DNA of 64,000 nucleotides from assembly GCF_003063435.1 (NCBI RefSeq), contig NZ_NESL01000006.1, positions 1 through 64,000 of the forward strand, in the 5' to 3' direction. This document shows, in pieces, positions 25,937 to 35,477 of the stretch. Made by a program: the position numbers and the translations under genes. The stretch comes from Limnohabitans sp. 2KL-1 (GTDB lineage Bacteria; Pseudomonadota; Gammaproteobacteria; Burkholderiales; Burkholderiaceae_C). Numbering within the stretch: the stretch's first letter is position 1; every line of letters begins with the position of its first letter. The notes under the pieces were generated by a model, which saw nothing but the letters and a program-made list of their open reading frames with translations, did not search any database and was not told the DNA's origin.

Positions 25937-26842
25937 ATGTTGACCTTCCAGCAAATCATTCTCAAATTGCAGCAATACTGGGACGCCCAGGGCTGTGCTC
26001 TACTCCAGCCCTACGACATGGAAGTTGGCGCGGGCACCAGCCACACCGCCACGTTCTTGCGCGCCATCGGCCCCGAGCCATGGAAAGCCGCCTATGTGCA
26101 GCCCAGCCGCCGCCCCAAAGACGGCCGCTACGGCGAAAACCCCAACCGTTTGCAGCACTACTACCAATTCCAGGTGGTTTTGAAGCCAGCGCCCAGCAAC
26201 ATCCTGGAGCTGTATTTGGGCAGCCTGGAAGCCTTGGGTTTTGACTTGAAGAAAAACGACATCCGTTTTGTCGAAGACGACTGGGAAAACCCAACGCTGG
26301 GCGCCTGGGGCCTGGGCTGGGAAGTCTGGCTCAACGGCATGGAAGTCACGCAGTTCACCTATTTCCAGCAAGTGGGCGGCATCGACTGCAAGCCGATCAC
26401 AGGCGAGATCACCTACGGCCTGGAGCGCTTGGCCATGTATTTGCAGGGCGTGGACAACGTCTACAACCTGAAGTGGACCGAGACCATGAGCTATGGCGAC
26501 GTGTACCACCAAAACGAGGTCGAGCAGTCCACTTACAACTTCGAGCACTCGGATGCTGATTTCCTGTTTGTGGCCTTCAGCGCCCACGAAAAACAGGCGC
26601 AGAACCTGATCGTTCAGCAGCTGGCGCTGCCCGCCTACGAGCAAGTGCTCAAGGCCGCGCACACCTTCAACCTGCTGGACGCGCGTGGCGCCATCAGCGT
26701 GACCGAGCGCGCCGCCTACATCGGCCGCATCCGCAACCTGGCCCGCAGCGTGGCCCAGAGTTATTACGAAAGCCGCGAACGTCTGGACTTCCCGATGGCC
26801 CCGCGTGAATGGGTTGCCCAAATGCCCAAGAAAGCCGCGTGA
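25937..26842 (+). CDS. glyQ: Glycyl-tRNA synthetase alpha subunit
   Basis: 301 residues from the ATG before [14 protein letters not shown]; an in-frame upstream ATG at 25883 adds an unconserved tail. Class II synthetase features are clear: [38 protein letters not shown] and the motif 3 area [15 protein letters not shown]. It is the catalytic half of the alpha2-beta2 bacterial enzyme and charges tRNA-Gly. The beta-subunit gene follows after 12 bp. A tRNA-Gly gene is 7.5 kb upstream. Confidence 0.97.
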   Translation: MLTFQQIILKLQQYWDAQGCALLQPYDMEVGAGTSHTATFLRAIGPEPWKAAYVQPSRRPKDGRYGENPNRLQHYYQFQVVLKPAPSNILELYLGSLEALGFDLKKNDIRFVEDDWENPTLGAWGLGWEVWLNGMEVTQFTYFQQVGGIDCKPITGEITYGLERLAMYLQGVDNVYNLKWTETMSYGDVYHQNEVEQSTYNFEHSDADFLFVAFSAHEKQAQNLIVQQLALPAYEQVLKAAHTFNLLDARGAISVTERAAYIGRIRNLARSVAQSYYESRERLDFPMAPREWVAQMPKKAA

Positions 26843-26854
26843 GGGAGAAACGAC

Positions 26855-28987
26855 ATGACGACACAAAATTTGCTGGTGGAATTGTTTGTGGAAGAGCTGC
26901 CGCCCAAGGCGCTCAACAAGTTGGGTGCGGCGTTTTCGGGCGTGCTGGCCGAGCAACTGAAGGCCCAAGGCTTGGCTTCGGCCGACGCGGTGGTGACGGC
27001 CTTTGCCTCACCCCGCCGCTTGGCCGCGCATGTGACCGCCGTAGCCGCGCAAGCCGCCGACAAGGCCGTGCAGCAAAAGCTGATGCCCGTGGCCGTGGGC
27101 CTGGACGCTGCGGGCAACGCGACACCGGCACTTCTGAAAAAACTGCAAGCTCTGGGCGCCGATGTGAGCGACCCGGCTGCGGCCGTGGCCGCGCTCAAGC
27201 GCGCCCCGGACGGCAAGGCCGAGGCGCTGTTTTACGACAGCCTGCTGAAAGGCGCTTCGCTGCAAGCGGGCCTGCAAAAAGCTTTGGAAGAAGCGCTGGC
27301 CAAGCTGCCCATCCCGAAGGTCATGCAGTACCAGCTGGAAACCGATTGCGAGCTTCCAGGCTGGAGCAGCGTGAATTTTGTGCGCCCCGCGCACAGCCTG
27401 ATCGCCCTGCACGGCAGCGTCGTGGTGCCGGTCAAGGCGCTGGGCCTGACGGCTGGCAACAGCACGCAAGGCCACCGCTTTGAGGCCAAAGTCTCGCCCG
27501 TGGTCTTGCCCCACGCCGACCAATACGACGAAGTGCTCAAGCGCGACGGCTCGGTGATCGCCAGCTTTGCCGAGCGCCGCGCCGAAATTGTGCGCCAGCT
27601 GCAAGCTGCGGCTGCCAAGGTGGGTGGTGGTTGCCAACCGATTGAGGATGACGCCCTGCTGGACGAAGTGACCGCGCTGGTCGAGCGCCCGAATGTGCTG
27701 ACCTGCCAGTTCGAGACCGAGTTTTTGGGCGTGCCGCAAGAGTGCCTGATCCTCACGATGAAGGCCAACCAGAAATACTTCCCTTTGATCGATGCGTCGG
27801 GCAAATTGACGAACCGTTTTTTGGTGGTGAGCAACATCAGCCCCGACGACGCCTCGTTCGTGATCGGCGGCAACGAGCGCGTGGTGCGCCCGCGCTTGGC
27901 CGATGCCAAATTCTTCTTTGACCAGGACCGCAAGAAAACGCTCGAATCACGCGTCGAAGGCCTGTCTAAAGTGGTCTATCACAACAAGCTGGGCACGCAA
28001 GGCGAGCGCATGGCGCGGGTTTGCGCCATCGCCAAGGCGATTGGCCAGCAAGTGGGTGGCGACGCCCTGGCCGCGCAAGCCGAACAGGCGGCCCGCCTGG
28101 CCAAAACCGATTTGCTGACCGACATGGTGGGCGAGTTCCCTGAGCTGCAGGGCATCATGGGCGGCTACTATGCCCGCCACGATGGCCTGTCCACCGAGGT
28201 GGCCGAGGCGATTGAAGACCACTACAAGCCGCGCTTTGCGGGCGACGAGTTGCCGCGCAACAATGTGGGCCTGGTGGTGGCGCTGGCCGACAAGCTCGAA
28301 ACCCTGGTCGGCATGTTCGGCATTGGCAACGTACCCACGGGCGACAAAGACCCGTTCGCGCTGCGCCGCCATGCTTTGGGCGTGATCCGCATGCTGATCG
28401 AAAAAGACGTGGCTTTGGGCTTGCCGGAGTTGCTGGCCCTGTCTGCCCCCGTGTTTGGCGACAAGATCAGCGGTGGTGCAGACGCCTTGATCGACTTCAT
28501 CTACGACCGCCTGTCCGGTAGCTTGCGCGAGCAAGGCTACAGCGCCCAAGAAGTCGACGCCGTCATGGCCCTGCGCCCGGCCCGTCTGGGTCAGGTCAGC
28601 CAGTTCCTGTCGGCCGTGCGTGCCTTTGCCGCCCTGCCCGAGAGCCCCGCGCTCGCCGCAGCCAACAAGCGCATCGGCAACATTCTGAAGAAAGCCGGGG
28701 AGGTGGACGCGCATGTGAACACTGCCTTGCTGCAGGAAGACGCCGAGAAAAACCTCTACGCCGTCATGCAAAAGCTCTTGCCTGAGTCGCAAGCGCAGTT
28801 CCAGGCAGGCGACTACACCGCCAGCCTGCAGACGCTGGCCGCGCTGCGCGCCCCGGTCGATGCCTTCTTTGACGATGTGATGGTCAACGCCGAAGAAATG
28901 GACTTGCGTCTGAACCGCCAGGGCTTGCTCAAAAGCCTGCACGTGGCGATGAACCGCGTGGCCGATTTGTCGCGTCTGGCGGCCTGA
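26855..28987 (+). CDS. glyS: Glycyl-tRNA synthetase beta subunit
   Basis: 710 residues, close to the family norm. It begins LLVELFVEELPPKALNKLG, typical of GlyS, contains the HD-like and EGE-like conserved blocks (QKYFPLIDASGKLTNRF, GGNERVVRPRLADAKFF), and ends with a DALR-type anticodon-binding region (DVMVNAEEMDLRLNRQGLL). The beta subunit binds the tRNA. A GAGGGAGAAA site precedes ATG. Confidence 0.97.
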   Translation: MTTQNLLVELFVEELPPKALNKLGAAFSGVLAEQLKAQGLASADAVVTAFASPRRLAAHVTAVAAQAADKAVQQKLMPVAVGLDAAGNATPALLKKLQALGADVSDPAAAVAALKRAPDGKAEALFYDSLLKGASLQAGLQKALEEALAKLPIPKVMQYQLETDCELPGWSSVNFVRPAHSLIALHGSVVVPVKALGLTAGNSTQGHRFEAKVSPVVLPHADQYDEVLKRDGSVIASFAERRAEIVRQLQAAAAKVGGGCQPIEDDALLDEVTALVERPNVLTCQFETEFLGVPQECLILTMKANQKYFPLIDASGKLTNRFLVVSNISPDDASFVIGGNERVVRPRLADAKFFFDQDRKKTLESRVEGLSKVVYHNKLGTQGERMARVCAIAKAIGQQVGGDALAAQAEQAARLAKTDLLTDMVGEFPELQGIMGGYYARHDGLSTEVAEAIEDHYKPRFAGDELPRNNVGLVVALADKLETLVGMFGIGNVPTGDKDPFALRRHALGVIRMLIEKDVALGLPELLALSAPVFGDKISGGADALIDFIYDRLSGSLREQGYSAQEVDAVMALRPARLGQVSQFLSAVRAFAALPESPALAAANKRIGNILKKAGEVDAHVNTALLQEDAEKNLYAVMQKLLPESQAQFQAGDYTASLQTLAALRAPVDAFFDDVMVNAEEMDLRLNRQGLLKSLHVAMNRVADLSRLAA

Positions 28988-29007
28988 GTGCCTGATCCCG
29001 CTCCGCC

Positions 29008-29589
29008 ATGAACACCCACCTAAAACTCGTCATCCTGGACCGCGACGGCACGATCAACCGGGCCAGTGACGAGTTCGTCAAATCACCGGACGAGTGGCAC
29101 CCCCTGCCTGGCGCGCTGGAGGCGATCAGCCGCCTGAACCATGCCGGTTTTCATGTGGTGCTGGCGACCAACCAGTCGGGGCTGGGTCGGGGCTTGTTTG
29201 ACATGGCTGCGCTCAACGCTGTACACAGCTGCATGCTCAAGACGCTGGCCGCATCGGGGGGGCGCATTGACGCGATTTTTTATTGCCCGCATGCGCCGGA
29301 CGAAGGCTGCACCTGCCGAAAGCCCGCTCCGGGGTTGCTGCATCAAATTCAAGAGCGTTACGGTATGGAACTTCAAGGCGTTCCTTATGTGGGCGACAGC
29401 CTGCGTGACATGCAGGCCGCGGAGTCGGCCGGGTGTGCGCCGCATCTGGTCAAAACCGGGCGACATCCCGATGTGACAGCTTCGTTGTTGCCGCAGGACT
29501 TTCCTGTCCAGACGCAGGTCCACGCCGATCTGGCCGCTTTTGTGGATCACCTGCTGCGGGTCACGCCTGCCGCCGATGCCGTGGTCTGA
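29008..29589 (+). CDS. gmhB: D-glycero-beta-D-manno-heptose-1,7-bisphosphate 7-phosphatase
   Basis: 193 residues of the HAD superfamily. Motif I is ILDRDGTINR with the nucleophile and acid/base aspartates, motif II is ATNQSG, and Lys of motif III is in CRKPAPGLL. The CPHAPDEGCTC segment is the Cys/His zinc site specific to GmhB. It removes the 7-phosphate in ADP-heptose synthesis for the LPS inner core. It sits between glyS and plsC, a common betaproteobacterial arrangement. Confidence 0.92.
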   Translation: MNTHLKLVILDRDGTINRASDEFVKSPDEWHPLPGALEAISRLNHAGFHVVLATNQSGLGRGLFDMAALNAVHSCMLKTLAASGGRIDAIFYCPHAPDEGCTCRKPAPGLLHQIQERYGMELQGVPYVGDSLRDMQAAESAGCAPHLVKTGRHPDVTASLLPQDFPVQTQVHADLAAFVDHLLRVTPAADAVV

Positions 29590-29616
29590 TGTGCCTTCAC
29601 TGAATCCTCACGCCGC

Positions 29617-30366
29617 ATGAATTTCATTCGCTCTCTTGTCCATATCTTGTGGATGGCCATCACTGTGGTGCCTTGGGCGCTGTTCGTGGTTGTCATCTCT
29701 TACTTTGTCAGCAGCACACGCTTGTACTGGATTTGTGCCGCATGGCTGCGTCTGGCGGTGAACAGCGGCACCTGGATTTTGGGCATTCAAAACCGCATTC
29801 AGGGCATGGAAAACCTGCCTCAAGGCAGCAAAGACCCGGCGGTCTTGCTGGTCAAGCACCAGTCCACCTGGGAGACCTTTGTCATGCCCGCGATCATGCC
29901 GCACCCGCTGGCCTATGTGTTCAAAAAAGAGCTGCTCAGCGTGCCGTTTTTCGGCTGGGCCATGGGCCGTCTGGACATGATTCACATCGACCGCAAGCAG
30001 CGCTCGCGCGCTTTTGCCAAGGTGGTTCAGCAAGGCCGCCGCCTCATGGAAGAGGGCGTGTGGGTGATCATGTTTCCGGAGGGCACGCGCATCCCTCGGG
30101 GCCAAAAGGGCGAATACAAAAGCGGCGGTGCCCGTCTGGCCATTGCAGCGGGCGTGCCGGTCATTCCAATTGCAGTCACGTCGGCGCGTTGCTGGCCGAC
30201 CCGAGCGTTCGTGAAGACGCCCGGTGTGGTGGACATCTCGATCGGTAAAGCCATCTCCAGCGAGGGGCGCAGTGCCGATGAGCTGATGCTCGAAGCCGAG
30301 ACCTGGATTGAGTCCGAAATGCACCGCCTTGACCCCGATGCTTATCCGGAATCAGTGGCCCACTGA
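29617..30366 (+). CDS. plsC: 1-acyl-sn-glycerol-3-phosphate acyltransferase
   Basis: 249 residues. An N-terminal membrane segment (about 5-30) is followed by the acyltransferase blocks: KHQSTWETF (block I; the HX4D motif has Glu in place of Asp), the arginine-binding block MIHIDRKQRSRAF, FPEGTRIPRG (block III) and GVPVIPIAV (block IV). It makes phosphatidic acid from lysophosphatidate at the inner membrane. The Glu variant of block I is common among betaproteobacterial PlsC. Confidence 0.92.
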   Translation: MNFIRSLVHILWMAITVVPWALFVVVISYFVSSTRLYWICAAWLRLAVNSGTWILGIQNRIQGMENLPQGSKDPAVLLVKHQSTWETFVMPAIMPHPLAYVFKKELLSVPFFGWAMGRLDMIHIDRKQRSRAFAKVVQQGRRLMEEGVWVIMFPEGTRIPRGQKGEYKSGGARLAIAAGVPVIPIAVTSARCWPTRAFVKTPGVVDISIGKAISSEGRSADELMLEAETWIESEMHRLDPDAYPESVAH

Positions 30367-30385
30367 GGCGTGTGGCGGGCAAACC

Positions 30386-31336
30386 ATGCGTGCGCCTTTG
30401 CAATTTGTATTGGATTTTTTCACGGGGGGAGATCCCGTGATGCCAGCGTCCGGTCGTGCGTCCGGGCCTGCACAGGCCATACCCACCACGCCAGCCCTGT
30501 TGCCACGGGATGCGGATGCGCCGCCGTCAGACCACCGTTCTCCTGTTGTTGATTCGGGCTTGACCGGAGGCGCGCATGTGCTTGCCTCTTCTGGCTTCAC
30601 CCACCCCGCAGCCAATCGCCATGCGCAGTTGCAAGAGGTGCGGGTGTCTTACCGTTTTGAGCGCTCGCGCCGCAAGAGCATCGGCTTCATGGTGGGTGCC
30701 GATGGCTTGGTGGTGCGCGCGCCCAACTGGGTGCCGCTGCGCGAGGTGGACGCCGCCGTGCAGGAAAAAGGGGCCTGGATCGTGGCCAAGCTGCAGCAGT
30801 TCAAGGAGCGGCAGACCGAGCAATTCCAAAAAGCCATCGAGTGGCGCCATGGTGCCGAGGTGCCTTTTTTGGGGCGCACGGTCCAGCTGTGTGTGCTCGA
30901 GCGCGGCGTGGGCCGGGTGTTGGGGCAAGACATTCCACCGGATCAGGTGTTGCCCGTCACAGTGCCGCCAGGGGCTTCGGTGACCCAGGTGCGCGATGCT
31001 GCGCAGGTGTGGCTCAAGAAGCAGGCCAAAGCTTTGTTTGAGCAGCGTCTGCACCACTTCGCGCCTTTGTTGGGCGTGCGCTGGCAAAAGCTCAGCCTGT
31101 CAAGCGCCAGCACGCGCTGGGGCAGTGCCCGCACGGATGGCCATATCCGCTTGAACTGGCGCTTGATCCACTTGCCGATCAGTCAAATCGACTATGTCGT
31201 GGTGCATGAACTGGCGCATCTTCGGGAGATGAACCACAGCCCCCGTTTCTGGGAAACCGTGGGCGAGGTCATGCCGGACTACGCACAGCGGCGCAAAGCC
31301 CTTCGGCAAGCGCCTGTGGACTTGGCTCAGGATTGA
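30386..31336 (+). CDS. YgjP-like M48-type metallopeptidase (DUF45)
   Basis: 316 residues from ATG 30386, 20 bp after plsC; the frame also opens earlier, inside plsC. The first 80 residues are low-complexity and specific to this gene. The conserved domain begins YRFERSRRKSIGFMVGADGL and ends with the zinc motif HELAHLREMNHSPRFW near residue 272, preceded by SSASTRWGSARTDGHIRLNWRL. These putative zinc peptidases have no established substrate. The 3' end overlaps the convergent hydrolase gene by 10 bp. Confidence 0.88.
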   Translation: MRAPLQFVLDFFTGGDPVMPASGRASGPAQAIPTTPALLPRDADAPPSDHRSPVVDSGLTGGAHVLASSGFTHPAANRHAQLQEVRVSYRFERSRRKSIGFMVGADGLVVRAPNWVPLREVDAAVQEKGAWIVAKLQQFKERQTEQFQKAIEWRHGAEVPFLGRTVQLCVLERGVGRVLGQDIPPDQVLPVTVPPGASVTQVRDAAQVWLKKQAKALFEQRLHHFAPLLGVRWQKLSLSSASTRWGSARTDGHIRLNWRLIHLPISQIDYVVVHELAHLREMNHSPRFWETVGEVMPDYAQRRKALRQAPVDLAQD

Positions 31337-32451
31337 GCGGTGCTGAAACGGTAAATGCCGTCGGCACCGCGATGGCGTGCCAGTCGGCCAGCCAGCCAAA
31401 GCAAATTCAGATGGGCCACGGCTTCGCCCACGGCAAAGGTGGTCTGGTGGACATCCAGAGCGCGTCTGAAAATCAAAGGCAGTGCATCGTGCGCGCTGAG
31501 CGCCTGCTGGCTGCAGGCTTCCAGCAATTCGCTCAAACGTTCGTCATGGTGGGCGCGCAATTGCGCAATGCGGTTGGCAGCCCCTTTGAATGGCCGCCCG
31601 TGCGAGGGCAGGATCAGCGTCTCGTCCGGCAGGTGGGCCATTTTGTCCAGCGAGTCCAGAAACAGCTGCAGCGGGTTGCTGTCGGGCTCCATGGCGTACA
31701 CGCTGACGTTGGTGGAAATCGAGGGCAGCAACATGTCGCCGCTGATCAGCAGCTGGTTGTGGGCATCGTGCAAAGCCATGTGCTCAGGTGAATGGCCAAA
31801 GCCGCTGATGCATTGCCAGGTTCGCTCGCCGATTTTGACCGGTGCACCCGCCATGAGACGCACGAACGTGGGCGGTATCTTGGGCACCATGCTGGGGTAG
31901 TAGCCCACGCGTGAGCTGACCACGGCCAATTCGTCGGGTTGGGTCCAGCCGTGGGCGGCAAAGAATTTCACGGTCGCATCGCCACCAAAGTTGGATTGAC
32001 CGCTGCAAGCCAGCATGGCCGATTGGTATTCGCTGGTGCTGATCCACAAAGGCGCTTGCCAGCGTTCACACAGCCAATGCGCCAGGCCCATGTGATCCGG
32101 GTGCATGTGGGTCACCAGCACGCGCAAGATGGGCAGACCTTGCAGCAACGCTTGCTCAACCTGCAACCAGGCCTCTCGTGTGGCCGGGTTGTCGATCCCG
32201 CAGTCCACCGCCGTCCAGCCCTCTTGCATCACGCCCGCTTGTGTGGGGTGGGGCATGCGGTCGCGCAACAACCACAAATTGATGTGGTTGAGCGCAAAGG
32301 GCAGGCCCATGCGCAACCAAAAAATGCCCGGTGCCACCTCGGTGACTGAACCCGAGGCGGGCAACTGTTCGCCCAGGGGGTAGTGCAGCGGTGGGGGTTG
32401 GACGCTGGCCTCTGGTCGATGCATCACGGGGGCTGTGGGCAATGTGGACAT
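31327..32451 (-). CDS. Metallo-beta-lactamase-fold hydrolase next to LiuR
   Basis: 374 residues, minus strand. The metal motif THMHPDHMGLAH lies near residue 115, with later ligands in GFGHSPEHMAL, ISGDMLLP and LPSHGRPFKG. The C-terminal 80 residues form a helical/winged region (HQTTFAVGEAVAHLNLLWLAGRLARH) resembling that of LACTB2-like hydrolases. It diverges from liuR across a region with a perfect LiuR-type palindrome, so it probably belongs to the acyl-CoA/leucine regulon, perhaps as a thioesterase (inference). Confidence 0.83.
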   Translation of the reverse strand: MSTLPTAPVMHRPEASVQPPPLHYPLGEQLPASGSVTEVAPGIFWLRMGLPFALNHINLWLLRDRMPHPTQAGVMQEGWTAVDCGIDNPATREAWLQVEQALLQGLPILRVLVTHMHPDHMGLAHWLCERWQAPLWISTSEYQSAMLACSGQSNFGGDATVKFFAAHGWTQPDELAVVSSRVGYYPSMVPKIPPTFVRLMAGAPVKIGERTWQCISGFGHSPEHMALHDAHNQLLISGDMLLPSISTNVSVYAMEPDSNPLQLFLDSLDKMAHLPDETLILPSHGRPFKGAANRIAQLRAHHDERLSELLEACSQQALSAHDALPLIFRRALDVHQTTFAVGEAVAHLNLLWLAGRLARHRGADGIYRFSTAQS

Positions 32452-32483
32452 ACGTCAGGTGGTTTGGGTTAGCATTCGGATCA

Positions 32484-32505
32484 TTGACGTTAACGTTAAC
32501 GTCAA
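32484..32505. promoter_or_regulatory. LiuR-type operator 1 (perfect 22-bp palindrome)
   Basis: Two half-sites TTGACGTTAAC meet head to head to form a perfect palindrome in the gap between the divergent hydrolase and liuR genes. Each outer TTGACG could serve as a minus-35 box, with the operator filling the spacer, as expected for MerR regulators. Autoregulation of liuR and control of the hydrolase follow. Confidence 0.85.
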
Positions 32506-32583
32506 ACATGAAATCACATTCTAGGGGGCGGTTTTTGACCCAACTGTCTCCGTTGCGCAAGCAAGCTAAGGACCCTCCACGCC

Positions 32584-32988
32584 ATGGCGAACACGTACAC
32601 GATCAGCGATCTGGCCCAGGAATTTGACCTGACCACCCGCGCCATCCGTTTTTACGAAGACATGGGCCTGCTGGAGCCCGAGCGCTCCGGTCCGGGTGGG
32701 CGCAACCGGGTTTATTCGGCCAGGGACCGCACCCGCCTGAAACTGACGCTCAGGGCCAAACGCCTGGGCTTGTCGCTCACCGAGGCCAAGGACCTGATCG
32801 ACATGTACGACAGCCCGCGTGACACGGGCCCTCAGCTCAAGAAATTTCTGGTGGTGCTGGCCGAACACCGCCGTCAGCTCGAATCGCAACTGGCCGACCT
32901 GCAGGCGACGCTGGACGAGGTCAAAACCCACGAAAAAGAGACCCGCAGTTTGCTGAATAAGGCGTCCAAAGCCACAAATCCCGGTTGA
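32584..32988 (+). CDS. liuR: MerR-family regulator of leucine/acyl-CoA catabolism (LiuR-like)
   Basis: 134 residues. The N-terminal winged helix-turn-helix (YTISDLAQEFDLTTRAIRFY, then EDMGLLEPERSG) is typical of MerR proteins. A coiled-coil dimerisation helix follows (about 80-125). There is no cysteine, so no metal sensing. Palindromes of identical design lie on both sides of the gene, and isovaleryl-CoA dehydrogenase is downstream; both facts match LiuR, which senses a branched-chain acyl-CoA intermediate in related proteobacteria. Confidence 0.87.
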   Translation: MANTYTISDLAQEFDLTTRAIRFYEDMGLLEPERSGPGGRNRVYSARDRTRLKLTLRAKRLGLSLTEAKDLIDMYDSPRDTGPQLKKFLVVLAEHRRQLESQLADLQATLDEVKTHEKETRSLLNKASKATNPG

Positions 32989-33028
32989 ATCCGGCGCAGA
33001 CAAGGCGTGCATTCTGGTGTTCTCCTGA

Positions 33029-33050
33029 TTGACGTTTACGTAAACGTCAA
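33029..33050. promoter_or_regulatory. LiuR-type operator 2 (perfect 22-bp palindrome)
   Basis: Half-site TTGACGTTTAC is repeated in inverse orientation to give a perfect palindrome. The left TTGACG (33029-33034) and TAAAGT (33052-33057) are separated by 17 bp, so the operator occupies the promoter spacer, the arrangement MerR proteins untwist. It precedes the thioesterase and liuA genes. Confidence 0.87.
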
Positions 33051-33086
33051 TTAAAGTCTTGCCCTGAACTGCTTTCAGGACTCCAT

Positions 33087-33521
33087 GTGACCACAGCCCC
33101 ATCTCCTCATGAGCGCGTAGCCCTCAGCCTGGCCCGTCAAGGCATGATGACCCACTTGGGCGTGCGCTTGGTCTCGGCCACGCCCGGGCAGGTTGAGTTG
33201 GCCCTGCCCTACAGCGACAAACTGACCCAGCAGCAAGGGGGCTTCCATGGTGGCGCCATTGGCGCACTGGCGGACATTGCCGGGGGCTACGCTGCTCTCA
33301 CGGTGGCACCCGAGGGCATGGAGGTGGTCACCGTGGAATACAAAATCAATTTTCTGAACAGTTTGCAGGGCGGCGAAATTCGCGCCATCGGCAAAGTGAT
33401 CAAGGCGGGTCGCCGCGTCATCGTCACGTCGGCAGAAGTGGTACACATCGATGCCGATGGCAAAACATCGCCCTGCGCGGTGATGCAGCAGACCGTGGCA
33501 CCCGTTCCCCAAACGTATTAA
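33087..33521 (+). CDS. PaaI-type hotdog thioesterase (GTG start)
   Basis: 144 residues of the hotdog fold. The catalytic segment [20 protein letters not shown] lies near residue 50, followed by [20 protein letters not shown]. It begins at GTG 33087: the overlapping ATG two bases earlier runs at once into TGA in another frame. It probably frees CoA from stalled acyl-CoA intermediates. It is the first gene after operator 2 and likely cotranscribed with liuA 61 bp downstream. Confidence 0.86.
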   Translation: MTTAPSPHERVALSLARQGMMTHLGVRLVSATPGQVELALPYSDKLTQQQGGFHGGAIGALADIAGGYAALTVAPEGMEVVTVEYKINFLNSLQGGEIRAIGKVIKAGRRVIVTSAEVVHIDADGKTSPCAVMQQTVAPVPQTY

Positions 33522-33582
33522 CCCCTGTTTCAAGCCGCAGCACAGCGCGCTGAACCCCAAAAGACCCCCACAAGGAGACCCC

Positions 33583-34764
33583 ATGAACAACCTGCCCGGC
33601 CTGAATTTCCAACTCGGTGAAGACATCGACGCCCTGCGCGACGCGGTGCGTGACTTTGCCCAAGCCGAAATCGCCCCCCGCGCCGCCGAGATTGATCGCA
33701 ACGACCAGTTCCCGATGGACCTGTGGCGCAAGATGGGCGATCTGGGTGTGCTGGGCATCACCGTGGGTGAGGAATACGGCGGTGCCAACATGGGCTATCT
33801 GGCGCACATGATTGCCATGGAAGAAATTTCGCGTGCCAGCGCCTCTGTGGGCCTGAGCTATGGCGCGCACTCCAACCTGTGCGTGAACCAGATCAAGCGC
33901 AATGGCACACCCGAGCAGCGCGCCAAATACCTGCCCAAGCTGATTTCTGGCGAGCATGTCGGGGCCTTGGCCATGTCCGAACCCGGTGCAGGCTCGGACG
34001 TGCTGAGCATGAAGCTCAAAGCCGAAGACAAAGGCGGTTATTACCTGCTCAACGGCTCCAAGATGTGGATCACCAACGGTCCCGATGCCGACACCTTGGT
34101 GGTGTACGCCAAGAGCGAGCCAGAACTCGGCGCGCGCGGCGTGACGGCCTTTTTGATCGAAAAAGGCATGAAGGGTTTTTCCATCGCGCAAAAGCTCGAC
34201 AAGCTGGGCATGCGCGGCAGCCACACGGGCGAGCTGGTGTTCAACAACGTCGAAGTACCCGAAGCCAACATCCTGGGTGGTCTGAACAACGGCGCCAAGG
34301 TGCTGATGAGCGGCCTGGACTACGAACGCGCTGTGCTCACGGGTGGCCCGTTGGGCATCATGCAGTCCGTCATGGACAACGTCATCCCCTACATCCACGA
34401 CCGCAAGCAGTTTGGCCAAAGCATTGGCGAGTTTCAGCTGATTCAGGGCAAAGTGGCCGACATGTACACCGTGCTGCAAGCCGGTCGCAGTTTCGCCTAC
34501 ACCGTGGCCAAAAACCTCGATCTGCTGGGTGCCGAGCATGTGCGTCAGGTGCGCAAAGACTGCGCCAGCGTCATCCTCTGGACGGCTGAAAAAGCCACTT
34601 GGATGGCAGGCGAGGGCGTGCAGATTTTCGGCGGCAACGGCTACATCAACGAATACCCGCTGGGTCGCCTCTGGCGCGACGCCAAGCTGTACGAAATTGG
34701 TGCGGGCACGTCAGAGATTCGCCGCATGCTGATTGGCCGAGAGCTGTTTGCCGAAACCTGCTGA
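33583..34764 (+). CDS. liuA: Isovaleryl-CoA dehydrogenase
   Basis: 393 residues, FAD-dependent. The acyl-CoA dehydrogenase blocks [19 protein letters not shown] and [18 protein letters not shown] are present. The base lies in [16 protein letters not shown] (Glu248), the alternative catalytic position that distinguishes isovaleryl-CoA dehydrogenases from most relatives. The C-terminal motif [20 protein letters not shown] fits. It oxidises isovaleryl-CoA to 3-methylcrotonyl-CoA, the substrate of LiuB/LiuD encoded about 11 kb downstream. AAGGAG precedes ATG. Confidence 0.93.
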   Translation: MNNLPGLNFQLGEDIDALRDAVRDFAQAEIAPRAAEIDRNDQFPMDLWRKMGDLGVLGITVGEEYGGANMGYLAHMIAMEEISRASASVGLSYGAHSNLCVNQIKRNGTPEQRAKYLPKLISGEHVGALAMSEPGAGSDVLSMKLKAEDKGGYYLLNGSKMWITNGPDADTLVVYAKSEPELGARGVTAFLIEKGMKGFSIAQKLDKLGMRGSHTGELVFNNVEVPEANILGGLNNGAKVLMSGLDYERAVLTGGPLGIMQSVMDNVIPYIHDRKQFGQSIGEFQLIQGKVADMYTVLQAGRSFAYTVAKNLDLLGAEHVRQVRKDCASVILWTAEKATWMAGEGVQIFGGNGYINEYPLGRLWRDAKLYEIGAGTSEIRRMLIGRELFAETC

Positions 34765-34810
34765 AGTCGTCTGTCACACAGCGCAAGGCCAGTGCGGCGA
34801 CAATCCGACC

Positions 34811-35464
34811 ATGACCTCTTCACTGCAAAACCTTCTGGACAACAACCGCCAATGGTCTGAGCGCATGGTGCGCGATGACCCGGCTTTTTTCTCGCGCCTG
34901 GCCAACCAGCAAAACCCCAAGTATTTGTGGATCGGCTGCTCCGACAGCCGCGTGCCCGCCAACCAGATCACCGGGCTGGACCCGGGCGAGGTGTTCGTGC
35001 ACCGCAACGTGGCCAACGTGGTGGTGCATTCCGACCTGAACGCCCTGTCGGTCATCCAGTACGCGGTGGACGCGCTCAAAGTCGAGCACATCATGGTGGT
35101 TGGGCATTACGGCTGCGGTGGCGTGCTGGCCACGCTGCGGGGCATGCGCGTGGGCCTGGCCGACAACTGGCTGCGCCATGTGCACGACGTCAAGGTGCGC
35201 CACCGTCGCCGCCTCGATCACCTGACGGTGCCCGAGCAAGAAGATGCTTTGTGCGAGATGAACGTGATCGAGCAGGTGGGCAACGTGGCCCTGACCAATG
35301 TGGTGCAAGACGCCTGGTCGCGCGGACAAAAGCTCAGCGTGCACGGCTGGTGCTATGGCATCAAAGACGGACTGGCCAAAGACCTGGGCGTGAGCATGAG
35401 CGGCGCGCACGAGGTGGTGGACGTGTTCCGCAACGCCTTCAAGCGCTACCCCCGGGGCGTCTGA
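34811..35464 (+). CDS. can: Beta-class carbonic anhydrase
   Basis: 217 residues from the ATG at 34811. Zinc ligands are Cys43 in the CSDSRVPANQ motif, His99 and Cys102 in HYGCGG; Asp45 and Arg47 form the gating pair. It interconverts CO2 and bicarbonate. Carboxylation by 3-methylcrotonyl-CoA carboxylase uses bicarbonate, which may explain its place beside liuA; the neighbouring protein of unknown function follows after 13 bp. Confidence 0.93.
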   Translation: MTSSLQNLLDNNRQWSERMVRDDPAFFSRLANQQNPKYLWIGCSDSRVPANQITGLDPGEVFVHRNVANVVVHSDLNALSVIQYAVDALKVEHIMVVGHYGCGGVLATLRGMRVGLADNWLRHVHDVKVRHRRRLDHLTVPEQEDALCEMNVIEQVGNVALTNVVQDAWSRGQKLSVHGWCYGIKDGLAKDLGVSMSGAHEVVDVFRNAFKRYPRGV

Positions 35465-35477
35465 GCGCCGTGTGCTC

